The position numbers and the translations under genes are program-made. 64,000 bases of DNA from Mytilisepta virgata (taxonomy: Eukaryota; Mollusca; Bivalvia; Mytilida; Mytilidae): contig CM051513.1 of NCBI GenBank assembly GCA_028015205.1, positions 50,604,341 to 50,668,340 of the forward strand, written 5' to 3'. The notes beneath the pieces are model-generated. The model was not told the origin of the DNA. It saw only the letters and a list, made by a program, of their open reading frames with translations, and made no database searches. Of the stretch, positions 1-15,200 are shown piece by piece (position 1 is the first letter of the stretch; every line of letters begins with the position of its first letter).

Positions 1-65
1 GTAATCTTTCATTCAAGTATTGTTTCTCTCTGAATGTCTCCACTGTGTGTTCCTGGATGTTTCAG

Positions 66-264
66 TGTGATGTATTATCTGTGGTGTGTATTTAAGGCTG
101 CAGAACATGTACTGGGGTCTGTACTGTGTGCCCCAGGATGTTTCAGTGTGTACAGAGTGAAAGCCCTTAGAGATATCATTCCAACGTACTCCTCCAATGT
201 AGAGAAAGGATTAGAATTTCTCACTAAAGATATGGGAGAAGATCGCTGGTTATGTACGCTCATG
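66..264 (+). CDS. Chitin synthase exon: catalytic core up to EDRWLCTLM
   Basis: Encodes [20 protein letters not shown] and then [10 protein letters not shown], with the EDR aspartate expected to be catalytic. It ends in phase 0 at a perfect donor GTAAGT (265). The 5' edge is uncertain: either AG at 64-65, or a weak AG at about 90-91 just before GCTGCAGAA, or the exon runs in from further left. A diverged copy of the exon segment at ~117-150 lies at ~36-69. Confidence 0.85.
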
Positions 265-3200
265 GTAAGTGTACTATATAAAACCCTTCAAATGATCAGG
301 ACATATATGGTGGAATCTTTGAGACCGATAGAGTCGATTTAATCCAACCACAGATATTTTTGTTCGGGGTTATGTCTATGGGGTGTGTACAAGTTATACT
401 GTCCTTACTCATAATATATTTTTGTATGTTGTGCCCCTAATGGTTGTCTTCATCGGGAGGAATGTTGGGAGTGTGGTAAATTATTTATCGTGACATTATT
501 GACCTTTCCTGTTATCATTTTTTGTAAATAATAAAGCTTGTTGTCATGAAGTATTCTTTACAGACAAATCCTGCTATTCACTTCTGATTTAAGGTCTTTC
601 TTTAAAAATAATGCGAAAGCATTTCATCATATTATTATGTAAATGATTTTTTTTAAATGTGTGGTTATCGGGCTAATGCTCTGTTATTTCATCTCGACTT
701 TCTTCATGTTAAGAAATCTCTTTCTGTGGCTTCTTTTTTTTGATACACAAAAGTGGTCGAATGTTCATTCAGATAGAAATATATATTTATTGATTATGCC
801 GAAAATTGGAAAGATGATTTTCGGTATTTTTGGTTGAGTACTTCTTGTTTAATATAAGTTTGGTTTTTGGTCTTCCAAATGTTTCGGTTTTAATGCTGCT
901 GATGAGAGGTAACTCCTTGAAATGCGTCGTATACAGCATAGTATAAATTTACTATATCTAATATAAGTATCTTTGGATTGTTATTTGGAAGAGCAATTAT
1001 ATTGCTTATTAGCTCATCTGGCCAAATGCCATGTGAGCTTTTGTCATCACTTTGCGTCCGTCGTCCGTCCGTTAACTTTTCACATCTCTGAAACCACTGG
1101 GCCAAATGGAATTAAATTTGGCACGAAGCATGTGTATAAGGTCTTTTATAAAGTTTGCTTATTTCGTTCCGATAAACATGGCCACCATGGGCAATTATTG
1201 TTTCTGATTGGCTGACTTTTCAAAAATCTGCTTGTGTGAAACTGCTTGGCCAAATAGAACAAAACTTCTAGACAGGAAACATATATGGAAGGTCCTTTAT
1301 AAAGTTTCCTCATTTTGTCCCCATCGGACCACAAATATGGCCGTGATGGGCAGTTCTTGGTTCTGATTGGCTGATATTAAAAAAAAATCTTATCGGAATC
1401 CGCTTGGCCAAATGGAACAAAACTTGACATGTAAGGTCCTTTATAAAGTCTCCTGATCTCGTCCCGATCGGACTACAAATATAGCCGCCATGGGCAGTTC
1501 TTGTTTCTGATTGGCTGATATAAAACAGTCTTCTCCTCTGAAGTCGCTGGTCCAAATGGAACGAAACTTGGAGGGAAGCATCTATGGGAGATTCTTTACA
1601 AAGTTTCCTCATTTCGTCCCGATCGGACACCAAACATGGCAATCATGGGAAATTCCTGTTTCTCATTGGTTGATTAAAAAAAAATATCTGGAACTGCTTG
1701 GCCAAAACTGTCAGCCAAATTTGACAGTAAGCGTCTGTGGAACGTTTTTTATGAAATTGTTTTTTTTATCCTGATTGGACAACAAGCATGGCTGCCATGA
1801 GCAATTCTTGTTTATGATTGGCTGACATAAAGAAAAGTTCTCGTTCGCGTTTGGCCAAATGGAACGAAACTTGACAGGAAGCATCTGTGGGAGGTCTTTT
1901 TACAAAGTGTTCTCATTTTTTCCAGATCAGGTGACAAACATGGCTGCCATGGGCAATTCTTGTTTCTGATTGGTTGACTTAAAAGAAATTTTTCTGCAAC
2001 TGCAAGGCGAAATAGAGCCAAACTTGACAGAAATCGTCTATGGCTTATAAAAAAAATCTACAGAACAGCAGAATTGCTTGAACCAAACATGCCTTAACGT
2101 TCCTCATAAGGTGTCAATCGCTCATTCAAGATGGCCACTAGCTGGGGGTATAGGTCAACATAAGACCCTATGGGAAAACATGCAAAAATCTTCTGGAGAA
2201 CCACTGAATATGCTGACGTGTAAGTAGAAGTATCTTGATGCAGAAAAATTTGGTCCCTACAAGGCTTACCACACTTCATAATGATAGTGAGAAGTGACTT
2301 CTCTCTTTGAGTTACATACAAAAACTGCTTTCATTTCAGGTGAGCGATACAGGCTCAGCCCTCTGAGCCTCTGGTTTGTGAAAAAATGAAATGATTAATG
2401 TGCAAGAAAAAAAATTTATCTCATAAATTTCTGTCAGGTACAAAGTGGATGGCGGATCGACTATTGCGCTGCGTCCAGTAATTACACTAATGTTCCAACA
2501 GACTTCGATGAATTCTACACACAACGTCGGAGGTGGATCGGTTCTACAATTGCTAATCTGTACCTGCTACTAAAGGAATCAAATATTATGCGACAGTTAA
2601 ATCAAGGGATTTCATTTTGGTTTTTGATCTATCAGTCTGCCTTACTGGTGTCTACAATTCTTGGACCAAGTACAGTTATATTGATTATATCAGGTAATTG
2701 TTCCTACTCTTAAAAGGAAGTGTTCAGGTAAATAAAAATATTTTCCAAAATAATGATATCCATATCCAAAACTTTTCCCTACTGATATTACTTGCGTTGC
2801 CAAGACCAAGCACAGGTCTTTGAACGACAATGGGAAACTATCGTTTTGTACCCATCTGTTCATATTGGAGTTCAGAGAGCTGTGGTTGCAGTTGGACAAT
2901 TGCCCCTAGTTTGAATCATGTCTGAAATGAAAATGATAACGATAAAAGAGGCTAGTTGGCGAAAAACCTGTCGATAATGGTTCGTTTAAAATGCTGCTAA
3001 AGGGATCTACTTTCAACCTTTATGGTAGAAATTATGAGTTGGTAAAATCAATTTCCCAATCCAGTTTAAATCTACCTATTTTCAACACATCGACAAAAGA
3101 CTAAAGAATCTATAAGACGGAGAGGGACGGGAGAGATCAACAATTTGAAAATCAAACATAACATACACATACTACAAAGTTGTAACTAAAATAATAATAA

Positions 3201-6200
3201 AAACACACAAGAAAACATACATTTTGTAATATGAAAAAGACAAAAGAAATTCTAAATCAAGTTACGTGAACTACCAAAAAAGACAGTGACATCAATTGTT
3301 CCAGTAGGGTAATTAGCATGTCACGTTGCAATGGGATAGCATCTGGTGAAGTGTCAATTCAAGTAAGATGTAAAAATTTAACTGAAGATATCTAGTCTAA
3401 TTTATCAGGACAAAACGTAGTGACGTGGCCAATCAATTTGTGATGACGGCCGTAAATGTGTTGGTGTAAGGATGTCAACGACCGAACATAACACTGAGAA
3501 ACTTGTACATATCAAAGAAATGAATAATCAGAGAACGGAATTTAACACTTCATAGTCTGTAGACTATGATATGTTTCTGTTAAGAGAGGGGATATTATCA
3601 GTCGGAAAGTTAAAATCATAAAGTTGTGTCATATGTTCCGGTGTTTTCTGTGATTTCATTTCACTGGGATAGAGCAGGTATTCGTTAATGTTTCGGTAAT
3701 TGTGAACACCACGTATCACGACTCTTTATATTGAAACATGATAAAAAAAAACAGCATGTACATCATATAAGTTCGGAGTTCAGTGATAAATCACGATACC
3801 TAAACCTAAATGGCTGAGCATCCTTTCTCGCCAGGTTTCCAATCTCACCACTTGGCATTTTAAACAAGGTTTTTGGAAATTCTAATGAAAGCTCCGGTTC
3901 CTTTAGATGTACTTGCATGTACCTTAATGACGACGTGTTAATTACAAGTGGCCTAAACATATACCTTGGGGCAAAGAACTTGTATATATTTTAATGATTA
4001 CCTTTAAAATACAGGTGGCCTAGCATATGCCTGGGGACTAGGAATTATAACGACTATTGCCATCCAGTTTACCATTGTTATTCTGTTTGGAATTGTATGC
4101 TTGAAGACATCTAAAAAAACTCAGCTAAAGGTATGAATCATTTAAATTGAATCATTCTAATTCATCAAATATCCTTAATATTATTTGTGCCACTACCGTC
4201 TGGGAAACTATAAATGACCTTTGCAACAGTATAGCCACCTTTACCAAAAATAAACCCCAACGAATAAAAAAAATACTTAAAAATCTCTTGATCTTAGCTA
4301 TTTAGTAGTGTTTCAAACAAGGGACCACATAATTTATGGTTCATGAATTATAAAATTCCCAGCTTAGATTAAGTGAAAATCACAGGATAATAGAAAGTCT
4401 TATATTCTTAAGACTCTCAAAGATAAATATCTTCTTTTTTATCTAAAACGCCTAGAGAAAATTTTCATTTTTTGTATCTTATTAAAATACACATTTTCAT
4501 TAACATCAATCCATTACAAAAGTAATCCTTTTAACTGTTTAAAGATCTGGACAAATATTACATATACTTGTACTTTCATTTAAGTCAGTATACCAAGTGA
4601 AGCGTTAGATATTAGAAAAATTTACTTCTTCTAACTTAAACAGCAATAAAATATTATCTGAATGTGAATAATTTGGCACACTCGTCTTTGACTTCCGAAA
4701 AAACTATTGCCAGATTTATAATTTGTTTTTATAATGTGGAAGTTGAGCCTGGAAGTTACAATTCAGAATATGTTATTTTTTTAGATTGGTGATAAATTTT
4801 ACAGTTTTACGACAGAATCCAATAGAATCAAAACATCCTTTTACTGAATCCAGTGCAATAAACTGTAACCGAAATTTTCAAAGGAATAAACACTAATATT
4901 ACATAATGAACCCTTCAATATTTGGACAGACACAAAGTTTATGTTCCTTCATTAAACGGTCTCTAGAATAGAAGACATTGGTACCATTCATTATGTCGTG
5001 GAAATATTGTTCCTTAGTTGATTTTGTCTGTATGTCACAAGAGGAATATAACAATAAAATACATGTATTACTTATCTTTCAGACTGCAAAGATTTTTACC
5101 TTTGCCTATGCTCTCATAATGATGGCAGTAGTAGTGGGAACGGCTGAACAGTTAGTTGAAAATTTAGCAGGAATTAATCAAGACACTGTGATAGTTGGTA
5201 ATATTACAGTGGAACCTACGCTTGGTCCAGACGGTAAATATTTTTACTTGTCTTGGTGATACTCAAAATCATTGCTAGGCAGTTCTGTGGGTTGAGCTTC
5301 CGTGATCCATCACAGGTGCCTGGTATTTCTTTGCAAGGTGATTCTTAACATTAAACAAAAATAAACATTTTTCTAAAGAACAGATTCAAAATTGTGTGGA
5401 TGCTAAATTTATTGATTTAGATCTACTGATCTGGCTGATAAAATTCTTAATCTAGAAAAAGTGCTAGATTGCCCAAATGTTACATCTATTGTTCTAGAAC
5501 TGTTGCGAGATTTTGTAAAATCAATGACCCATAATCGCACAATGGGTTAGTGTATTCAGTATTTCAGCAGATGATAGCATTGGAGAATGTATACATTTTA
5601 AATTCTGTGTAGAAATAATGACGTTTTTAAATTTTGTGAAAAAAAAGATTGAATGAAGTTTGTAAATTTTGTATAAGAAGAATGTCGTTTGTAAATGAAA
5701 ATTGTCGACGTTTATGTATTCAGGAGAAATCGGTTATATAATATAAAATAAGTCTTACCGTTTTTGTAAGGCTGGTATATATGATCGGCAGATTACCTTT
5801 GTCTTTGCTGATTTCATACATGAATGAATATTTTCTTGATAATTTAGTTATTTACATTTTATTATGTTTTATTTTCAGCCATTAGTGACGAATTTCCAAT
5901 ATCTGTAACAACTCTATACTTTGGATGTCTGGTTGGGCTGTTTTTGACAACAGGATTATTACATTTGACAGAATTCATATGTCTGTTCCAAGGATTCTGG
6001 TTTCTGTTATGTCTTCCCTCTGGATATATCATTTTGATTGTATATAGTATCTGTAACATCACTGACAGGTCATGGGGTAATTGCATGTATATACGTATAT
6101 GTAACATCACTGACAAGTTAGAAATATAAATATATAGCGTACGTAACATCACTGACCGGTCATAAGGTAAATACATACAGTATCTGTAACATCACTGACA

Positions 6201-9200
6201 TGTCATAGGTAAATATGAATAGTATCTGTAACATCAGAAAGGTCATGGTTGAAATAAAATATACACAGTATCTGTAACATCACAGAAATGTTACATTGGA
6301 AAGATATTTACAGTATCTGTAACATCACAGGTAGGTCATTGGGTAAATATATACAGTATCTGTAACATCACAGGTAGTCATTGGGTAATATATACAGTAT
6401 CTGCAACACCACTGACAGGTGATGGTATAATATATATATTAATTGTAACTTCACTGACAGGTCATTGGGTAAATATATAAAGTACATGTAACATCACTGA
6501 CAGGACATGTGGTAAGGGCCTGTGCAATATTTATCACAGGGATATGACCGGTATAAAAAATTTAATGAGGAGAAAAATTTAGATACCATAAAACATAATT
6601 GTCCCATACCTGTATTTGTTTAAAAAATGTGAGTGTTCCATCATAGTGAGAAAATCCAAACACTGATGGTGTTGGTTTCGGGTAAGGAAATTTTATTGAC
6701 TTTGTTATTGATTTGATGTTAAAAACTTTTGTTGATATTGTTTATTTTGGTCATAAAAATGTATTGTCTAAATATTTCTTCATGTTCAAGCCCTGCCGAC
6801 AAATGTGGTATGTGGTATGGGCATACAGTGTTTATCTTGTCTGTCCGTATGTCTGTACCTCCGGTCTTTGATTGAGTAACAAGTAAGACACATTTTCTAG
6901 TTTTTTCCATAGAAAAAATGTTGTTCCCATGGACATTTCGTTTGAAAAAAGTATGCGTATCATGGCTTACAGGTATTGTTCCCATGTCCATTTGTACCGG
7001 TCCCATCCCTGCGATAAATATTACCCAGTCCCTAAATATATACAGTACCATTACAGACGGGTCGTATGTACGGTTTTTGTAAAAAGTTTTCATATTTTGT
7101 CAAAGTCTGAGTACTTACCTGTACCCATAAGAATCTCCGGTCTCTCATTAATTGAACATTTTTAAATATCTGACATTTAGATAGAATAAAGAATAACAAA
7201 GCAACAACAAAGATCAGGAAAAGCCAATAATAAAAATATCTGGAGCCATAGGCAAATTCGTGAGAAAAGATACACGGAACACAAATACTACAAATATGCT
7301 GAGAAAATTAATAAATATCGTTTTTTAAACTCACATTTTTTATATTTCTTGGGGTTGATATTTTATGCACTTTATTGTCTGACTACGGCATAATTGGAAA
7401 TGACAATTACATTGCTATTTTGCGAGTCAGTAAGTCATACAGAAATTCATACTTTAAAAAGCCACCATTAGTATTTTGAGGCGAGGGAGTAAAGGAAGTA
7501 CTTAGCATCAATGCATGTAGTATCTGAACTCAACCAAATGAACATAATGTAATTTATAATGGCATTGATAGTCATGACTTCTAGTGATATTGTAGGAACA
7601 CGAGAGGAAAAACAAGAAAGTTCAATAAAGAAGTCTACCACCTGGTATGAATACCTTGGAAATGTCCTCCGGCAGATATTTTTGTAAGTAAGCTGGAGAC
7701 AATGTACAAAATATTGTAATTCATAATCAAAATATTAATTTATTTATTATTTACACAAATATAATATGCAACAATGCTAATAGGGCATATAAAGTAATTA
7801 AACAAATGGCACTCTTTTTGTATGTATATATGCTATAAAACAGAGACTGTATTTAGTTAAAGAATTAAAATTTGTTCTTGGAAAACTGTTATTCCTGTTG
7901 TTTCACAGTGGCCAGCTAAAATCGGTCCATTAATTAACATCTCCTACCAAAATTGCATTTTATTTCCTGACTATTTGTTAATTTCATATTTTGTTATGGA
8001 TAATTAAGAAAATGGTCATTCTTCAAATGACGTATACTTTTGAAAAACTATTTAACCAAAAAAAAAAGACTCAGAAATTTGGACAGAGTAACCTTTTCGT
8101 ATTTCTTTCTTAATATAAAGATTTTTTTTATAGTTGTTGTGCTAAGAATGAAAATAAACCACAGAAAGAGGAAAAACTGACAAAAAGTGTCGAGGTAGAG
8201 GACTCATATGTATCAAGAAAGCGATTGGGTTCTTCAGCGAGTGATCTTGAAGCTAGTCTGACAAGGTCTTGGCAGCCATCCAGTTCTACAATCTATGAGC
8301 ATCCACAAAGTAGAGAAGATCGTTCGAGTCATGGTAAATTATACATTTATTTCGGTCTCGTTTTATCGGTGTTGTACTCTCATCGTAATTGGCTTTATCA
8401 TTACTATCATTTTTATAATAAGCCATGATATTTGTTGCAATAACTTTGCGTTCGACGTCCATCGGCGTCATCGTAGATTGTACTGTTTCTGTTACTAAAA
8501 ATATAAAAAGTCCTAAAACTAAATGGCCAGATGGAATCACAATGTGGCAGCAAGGGTCCTTCACTGTCCTTATGTGGTCGTTTTTCCAATATAATGACCC
8601 GGACCGTCAACCAAGATTGCCGGCAGAACCGAAGTTTGTCTATCATAGGACCTTAAGGGAATATTCATTTAAACATATTCTTGTCTGAAACCACTTGTCC
8701 GATTGGAGCCAGACTTGGCCGCAATGGTTCTTATAAGCTACTCTGTGATTGCTGTGGCCGATGACCTGGATTGTACTTAGATTTCCTGTATCAGAATTGT
8801 TTCTGATAACATGATATGCCATGCATGTGATTTATACGATGATTTTCTCGGCAGGGCAGGATTGCTTTCACATAAACTAAGATTTCATCAATCCATAAAT
8901 TTTACGGTCATCATTTGTTTGGCCGATACGAAGTTTTTATGTCATGTATGAGAGTAGAAATCATCAGTTAGATTTCACGTCCTTCTGGAATTGACACCTC
9001 AAAGGTTTTGACAATTCATTGGTTTTTACACACTAGCATTGTGACGGGTGACGTTAACGCAGCAGGAAATACTTACCCTTCCAAAGCACCTGATGTCACT
9101 CGCGGTTTTTAGTGGGAGTTAACAGTACTAATCCTCAACACCTGATGTACAAGTTCTTTAGTTTCTGTGCTTTCTTTTTCTTATTTTTGTTTAGTTTATT

Positions 9201-12200
9201 ATATGTTTTTATTCCTTTGGTTTTACATGTATCATTGTGACGTTTGTTTGTTGTGTTCCATTCTCAGAGTTTTGTCTTTTATTTGGATTTCGCGATGCAC
9301 CTATAATGGATCACAGGAGCGTAACCCATAGAGCTACCTAGTGTGTACCCAGGTGGTGGATAAGGGAGACCCTGTCGTAGTCAGTGTCATAATGTGGATA
9401 GCATGACCGCGGACCATAGTGGGTCACGTGTTTGGAGAAGGCCACGTTCTCTCCACGCTAAAGACACATTCTGTAGTTTTCAAAAAAGTAGGCTACGGGT
9501 CGCTAGCGAAGGCTACATTATCAAACCCTACCCAATCATCCACTCTTATACAGTGACAGTCAAAATTGGATTCCATTTTGTGTCCGTTCAACTTGTATTT
9601 GAATTGTGTTTGATAAATGCTGAACTGCGTCTCGTCCCGAAGAAGCATGAAATGCCACCGGACTTTAAGCAATAAAAAATCAATCAATCCTCGGGTTTCG
9701 AATTTACAGAATTTTCCCACTGTTTTGTCGCTTCGGTATTCTTTTCCCGTATGTGCTTACTCTGAAACTAATGAGCAAAAGGGAGCTGAATGTGGCAGCA
9801 ATGATATTTATCCTATGACCAAGACTGTCAACTAAGATAGCAACCAATGCCCAATATACGGTCATATTCATAAAGTCTTCCTCTGTGGAACCTGATCCAT
9901 TTTAAACAAATCTTGGCAGCAATGGTATTTGAACAAATGTCCATTGAATCCAATCACTAACTAATTGCAAGTAATCTTTCAGTAAGTGCTTTTTATAGCC
10001 ATTGATTGTCAAATTGAATCCTGGGAACTTCTAGTTAAAGAGGACGAAGGACCCGGCCACCAACCATCGGCAGAAAAAATGACCATTCTTTTCATTTACG
10101 ATTGAAGGTCGTTTTCAAATCTGCACCCCAACGTTTACAGTCCAATGAACATTGTTGGTTACAACGAACTTCGAACCAGCCGGCCCCTCCCCAACACACA
10201 TATGCAAAATAGAGAAAATTGTGAAATGTTTCTTTTGGATGAGCGAGAGATGGCTGTTTTAGATTTGAGCATCATTATCAGTTCGTTCAAAAAAATATTT
10301 TGAAACAGTATCAGGACTTTGTAAATTAATACTACATGATACATTTTCTAATCAAATATTTTATATCATTGGTCTAATTATAATAAAGATTGTAGAATAT
10401 AAGGTTCAGGTTGGTTCAGAATATTTTTTGACATTCTTACAATATTCCTATAATCTTTAAAAAGTTTTATAAAGTCCCCTTACAAAATTTGATATATACA
10501 TTTCTAGCTACCGATGATTACATATATGGTGATGAAGATGAAATAATTAAGGTAGAGGACTGGCTCGGTCAAATTGATGCAACAGTAAAGGTAATATAGC
10601 GGTTTAAGCAGAATTATCTGTTTAATGTCGATTATGGCAAATGGGAACATTTAAAAATAAATTATATACAGTTTTATAGGGAAGAAAATCTCAGCAATAA
10701 AAGTCCAAAACATAAAAACAACGGATGGCTTGCAAAAAATGTATGACAAACGTCCAGACCAGATGAAAATGTTGCTGAAACACAAACCCTGTCACTTCAA
10801 ACTAAATGTGTAAAAAAGGATTATCTGCAATGATAATCCATAGTTTGTCTTACATTGACATTCAGGACGTGTTTATACTTACGTATCTTGATTTTCTGTA
10901 TCAAAATATCTTTTAATAAAATCAAAATAACGAGATCACATTAAGACATGTCAAGATCGTTTATATCAGTTCTGTACATTATATCATTCAATCTTAATTT
11001 TTGCTGTAAGATAAATTGCTTTGTTTGGTCGTGTTTTGGAACGAAAAATTAAACCCTTTAAAATTAAGACAACCATGGTAAAAGATTTAAGATCAAATGT
11101 GTGTTACTAGTGCTGATATTTATGATCTTTCATTTTCAATTGTTTACCAGTAAATAGCTTTATTACCATTTATCCAGGATGAGTATGGCCCATTGTTTAA
11201 GAAACATGGATATGACGACACTAGTTTTATAAAGAGTTTAAATAACAGAGACTTAAAAAATATGGGAATCAAGAAGCGAACACAAAGGAATTTGCTGGAA
11301 AATAGAATTAAAGACCTTCCAGAATTTCTACTTGAAGCTGCAGTACCAGTAAGTATTTGTACAGTATTTTTTGTTATTGTCTGTTACATGAAGATGTTCG
11401 GAGAGATGTTGAAAATATAATGGACACATTGAACTGTTTCAGAATGATGTTGACATACATTATTTGCACTTTAACCAAATCTTTTTTATGATTTATTGTT
11501 GCATTCCTATATGTGTGTAAAGACACAAGTAGCCGGGGGTATGTAGTTATCTTCCTGTAAGATGTGACCAAATTTCAAGATGGAGAACAGCAATGAAAGA
11601 ACATTTCGTATTATGTGATGACTTCACTTTTCACTTCCCGTTCATCAGTAGCGGCAGCGCCGTATGATGTTTACATTTCCAGCTTGATTCGCTATTCCGA
11701 AGCTTGTAGCAATACAATGACTACCTGGAAATGGCCCGGATGTTGTTTTAAAAGCTACAAACACTTCCTCACTTCAGAAATTCAATATGTCGTAATTTGG
11801 CTGTTTCCAAGGACTATATCTCCCTCGTGGATTGCTCTGTCCTTTTAATCATTTTGCCATATTTACATTTGCTCTTCTTGTTGATTGTTGTTTTGGTTTT
11901 CAACATTTTAGACCTTGAGCACAACTGAGGAGTCGTAAATCGACGAAATGTACACATCTTGTGCATCAACATTGGTATCAAAGAATTTTATCTATCACCG
12001 AACATGACATCTTACTGGACTTTCCATGAGCAGCATGGCGGGTATTGTATAAGGGAAGGAACTAATTATAAAGACCTGAGTTTATCCCCTGACCGGTTTT
12101 TGGAGGAGACGATATTGTTCATGCTTTAGTTTTCAGCGTTGTTTTTGTGACCTTTTTCTTCTATGTCTGTAATGTGGTTTAGGTTATGGTTCCTAAAAAT

Positions 12201-15200
12201 GGTTCTCATTTTAACCTCATGCTTTGACGTTCAGTTGTGATCATACTTGTAGTGTTTGATTAGATTATTGGTAACGACTAAGGGTTAACGAACGAACGTA
12301 TCTGTTGTATTTTTATTCTCACCCTTCCCAATTTTTATTTTGCCTGGGTCTCTGGATTAACGATTGTTGTATGACCCTTCATGTTGTGTTACACATTTAC
12401 ATTTACGTTTCTCGTGCATATTGACCCAATGTTCGTCTTCCATCTAATTACATTACAAGGTGTAAACAATGTATGAGGAACTCTTTAAGACGATGTCAAC
12501 ATGGTAAATACATTCGTTGGTACCAGCTTGGATTCAAAATATGTGCACATTTCGTATAAAGCCTAAAATGTTGAAAACCAAAACAATCATCAAAATTGTA
12601 GAAAACCAAATTCTAAAATGCTAAAATGACCAAAAGGGTAATATATATTATGTTGCACTGTTTAAGAGGATGTTGACACATGGTTAAAACATATTGGACT
12701 TGAGTAATATATATTATGTTACACTGTTTTAGGCCGATGTTGACACATGGCTAAAAGATATTGGACTTCACCAGTACAAGTCCTCATTTACAAAATGTCA
12801 TATCCGGGCCACGAAAGACTTAGAACAGTTAAAATCATTTGACAAAAAGGACATAGAGAATGAACTGGGCATCACTAAAGCGGGTATATACATAAAAAAA
12901 TGTTTGACAATTATAGAGCTTCAGATTGACAACTAACATAGGCTGACGACAAGTCAGTTAAAACAGGAACACATTCAATTGAAATTTCTTATACTACATT
13001 TTTGATTGTATATAACTTCACGATGTTACAATAAAGGTTCGCTGATGTAATGACACAATTTTTATTCATAAATGTCAAATTTACAAGAATAAAATAGGAC
13101 GAATTATTCAGTGTGGAAACTGCTACCTTTGTAAAATTAAATTAAATGTAAAACAATCAGATTTGGAACATGGGCTATCACGAAAGAAGAGAATTGTACA
13201 CAGAATCACTTTTTGTCAAGTCCACTGTACATGAACAAATTATTGAAGAGAACTTAATATCAAACTACCAGTTCATACACTATATACTGTATATCAGGGT
13301 TGTTATATTGCATAAAAACACTATAGACGCTTATGTATATGTGATTTCAGCCCATCTCAGGCGATTACAGGATGCAATAAAATATCTTAGGACACCAACC
13401 AAAGGTACGTAGATATTAACATATCAGATCAATAGAAGCTAAAACAAATCTTCCGTCTTTACATATCAATATCACACTAGTTTTGTTTTTACACGTCGGT
13501 TTTATAAAATCATTATACAGAGGAATTCCAAATCAATTCCTCCTCAAAGCAACTTAACAAGAGTTTTATGTGTACAAATTTTTTATGTTAATTCAGATGG
13601 AGGATATAGTAGTCTTTTTGGTGATATGCGGATAAATTAATACAGATTGTGTTGATAAATCTAAATGTGGCCAGAATCTATATTTTTAATGTATCTAAAC
13701 AATTCATAAAAAATTTGAATTCATTCAAGACTAAAGAAGGCAATATATGACAGATAAAGGTCAGTTTAAATTTGAACATGTATAACAGCAATATTTATTA
13801 ATAAGTCAAACGATAGTGGCGTACAATTATAGGAATAAAGTTTTTGTGAGGACGAGTGTATCCGTGATTGTCAGATCGCCTTCTTTCTAGTTTGGTATAT
13901 TGTGTTCCATTAATGACGCCAGTAATTTGTTCTATACTGTGACCCATACTAACTCCATTTGTTTAAAATGTCAGTTATTTTATGTGCCAAATAGTGACAC
14001 CAGTTCAGCTTCCGCTACATAGATGATGTCTTATCACTCAACAATTCACGTTTTTGGAATTTCGTACATCTCATCTATCCAAATGAGCTCGAAATTAAGG
14101 ATACAACAGACACTGTCAAGTCTGCATCTTATCTTGACCTTCACCTGGAAATTGACACCAGATGAAGGTTGAATACAAAACTTTACGACAAACGGGATGA
14201 CTTTGACTTCCCAATCGTCAACTTCCCATTTTTGAGCGGCAATATTCCAGAAGCGCCGGCGTATGGAGTATATATTTCACAACTCATACATTATTCCAGA
14301 GCTTGTGACATATACATAGACTTCCTGGACACAGCCCGGCTTCTGACAGAAAAGTTACTCAGACAGGGGTACGTTGCTCCTAAGCTGAAGTCATCCTTAT
14401 TAAAGTTTTATGGGCGTCATCATGACCTGGTTGACAGGAATGAAAAAACCGTTTCCCAAATGAAAATGGACCTGTTCCATTGATATTATCCCTTCCTCAT
14501 ATCGGATTTTACATGGACAGCATGGCGGGTGTCCTGCAGGAAGCAGAGACTGCTTACTCTTCCGGAGCACCTGAGTCTACCCCCGGTTTTTTGGTGGGGT
14601 CCATGTTGTTCATATGTTTTTAGTTTTTAATTGTAGTGCATGTATTGTTTTGGTCTTGTCTTCGTTGTTCTCCGGAGTTTGTCAGTTGTTACGATTTTTC
14701 TCTCCTTCGAATATGCCTTTTGTATTTCTTGACTTTACTTCTAAAAGTGTTATCATTATTGTCCAGTATTAATGACAGTATATAGCACGAATCTCTTTCT
14801 GTTATGAGTTGGTTACAATATTTATGTACACATGAGTGAATTTTATGTTGTATAACAAAACTATTCGGGTACTTTGGGTTATTACATTACTTTAAAAATA
14901 AAATTTCAATTACATGTAGTCTGGGGTATTGCACGTCTAATTGGGACATGACGCCTAAATGAAATGAAGTAATAGAAGACTTAAAATAACAACAGACTGT
15001 TACTCGGTCTTTAAGTTTATAATACACGTTTGGACTGTGTAGAAACGGCAAAAGAATAATAGAATGTCCACTATATTGTGTGTTATGTATTGTCAGTTGC
15101 TACATTAGGCGTCCATTAGTATCGTCAGTACTTCAATTCAAAAGTGTTAAAAATAATTTAATATTAAAGTTAGGAGAGAAATTCGTAAATAGAAATACGG

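Noticed and set aside
1146..2021. Several 60-110 codon frames in the 1.0-2.0 kb region
   Set aside because: By-products of the ~155-bp tandem core; they shift frame from unit to unit and show no domain.
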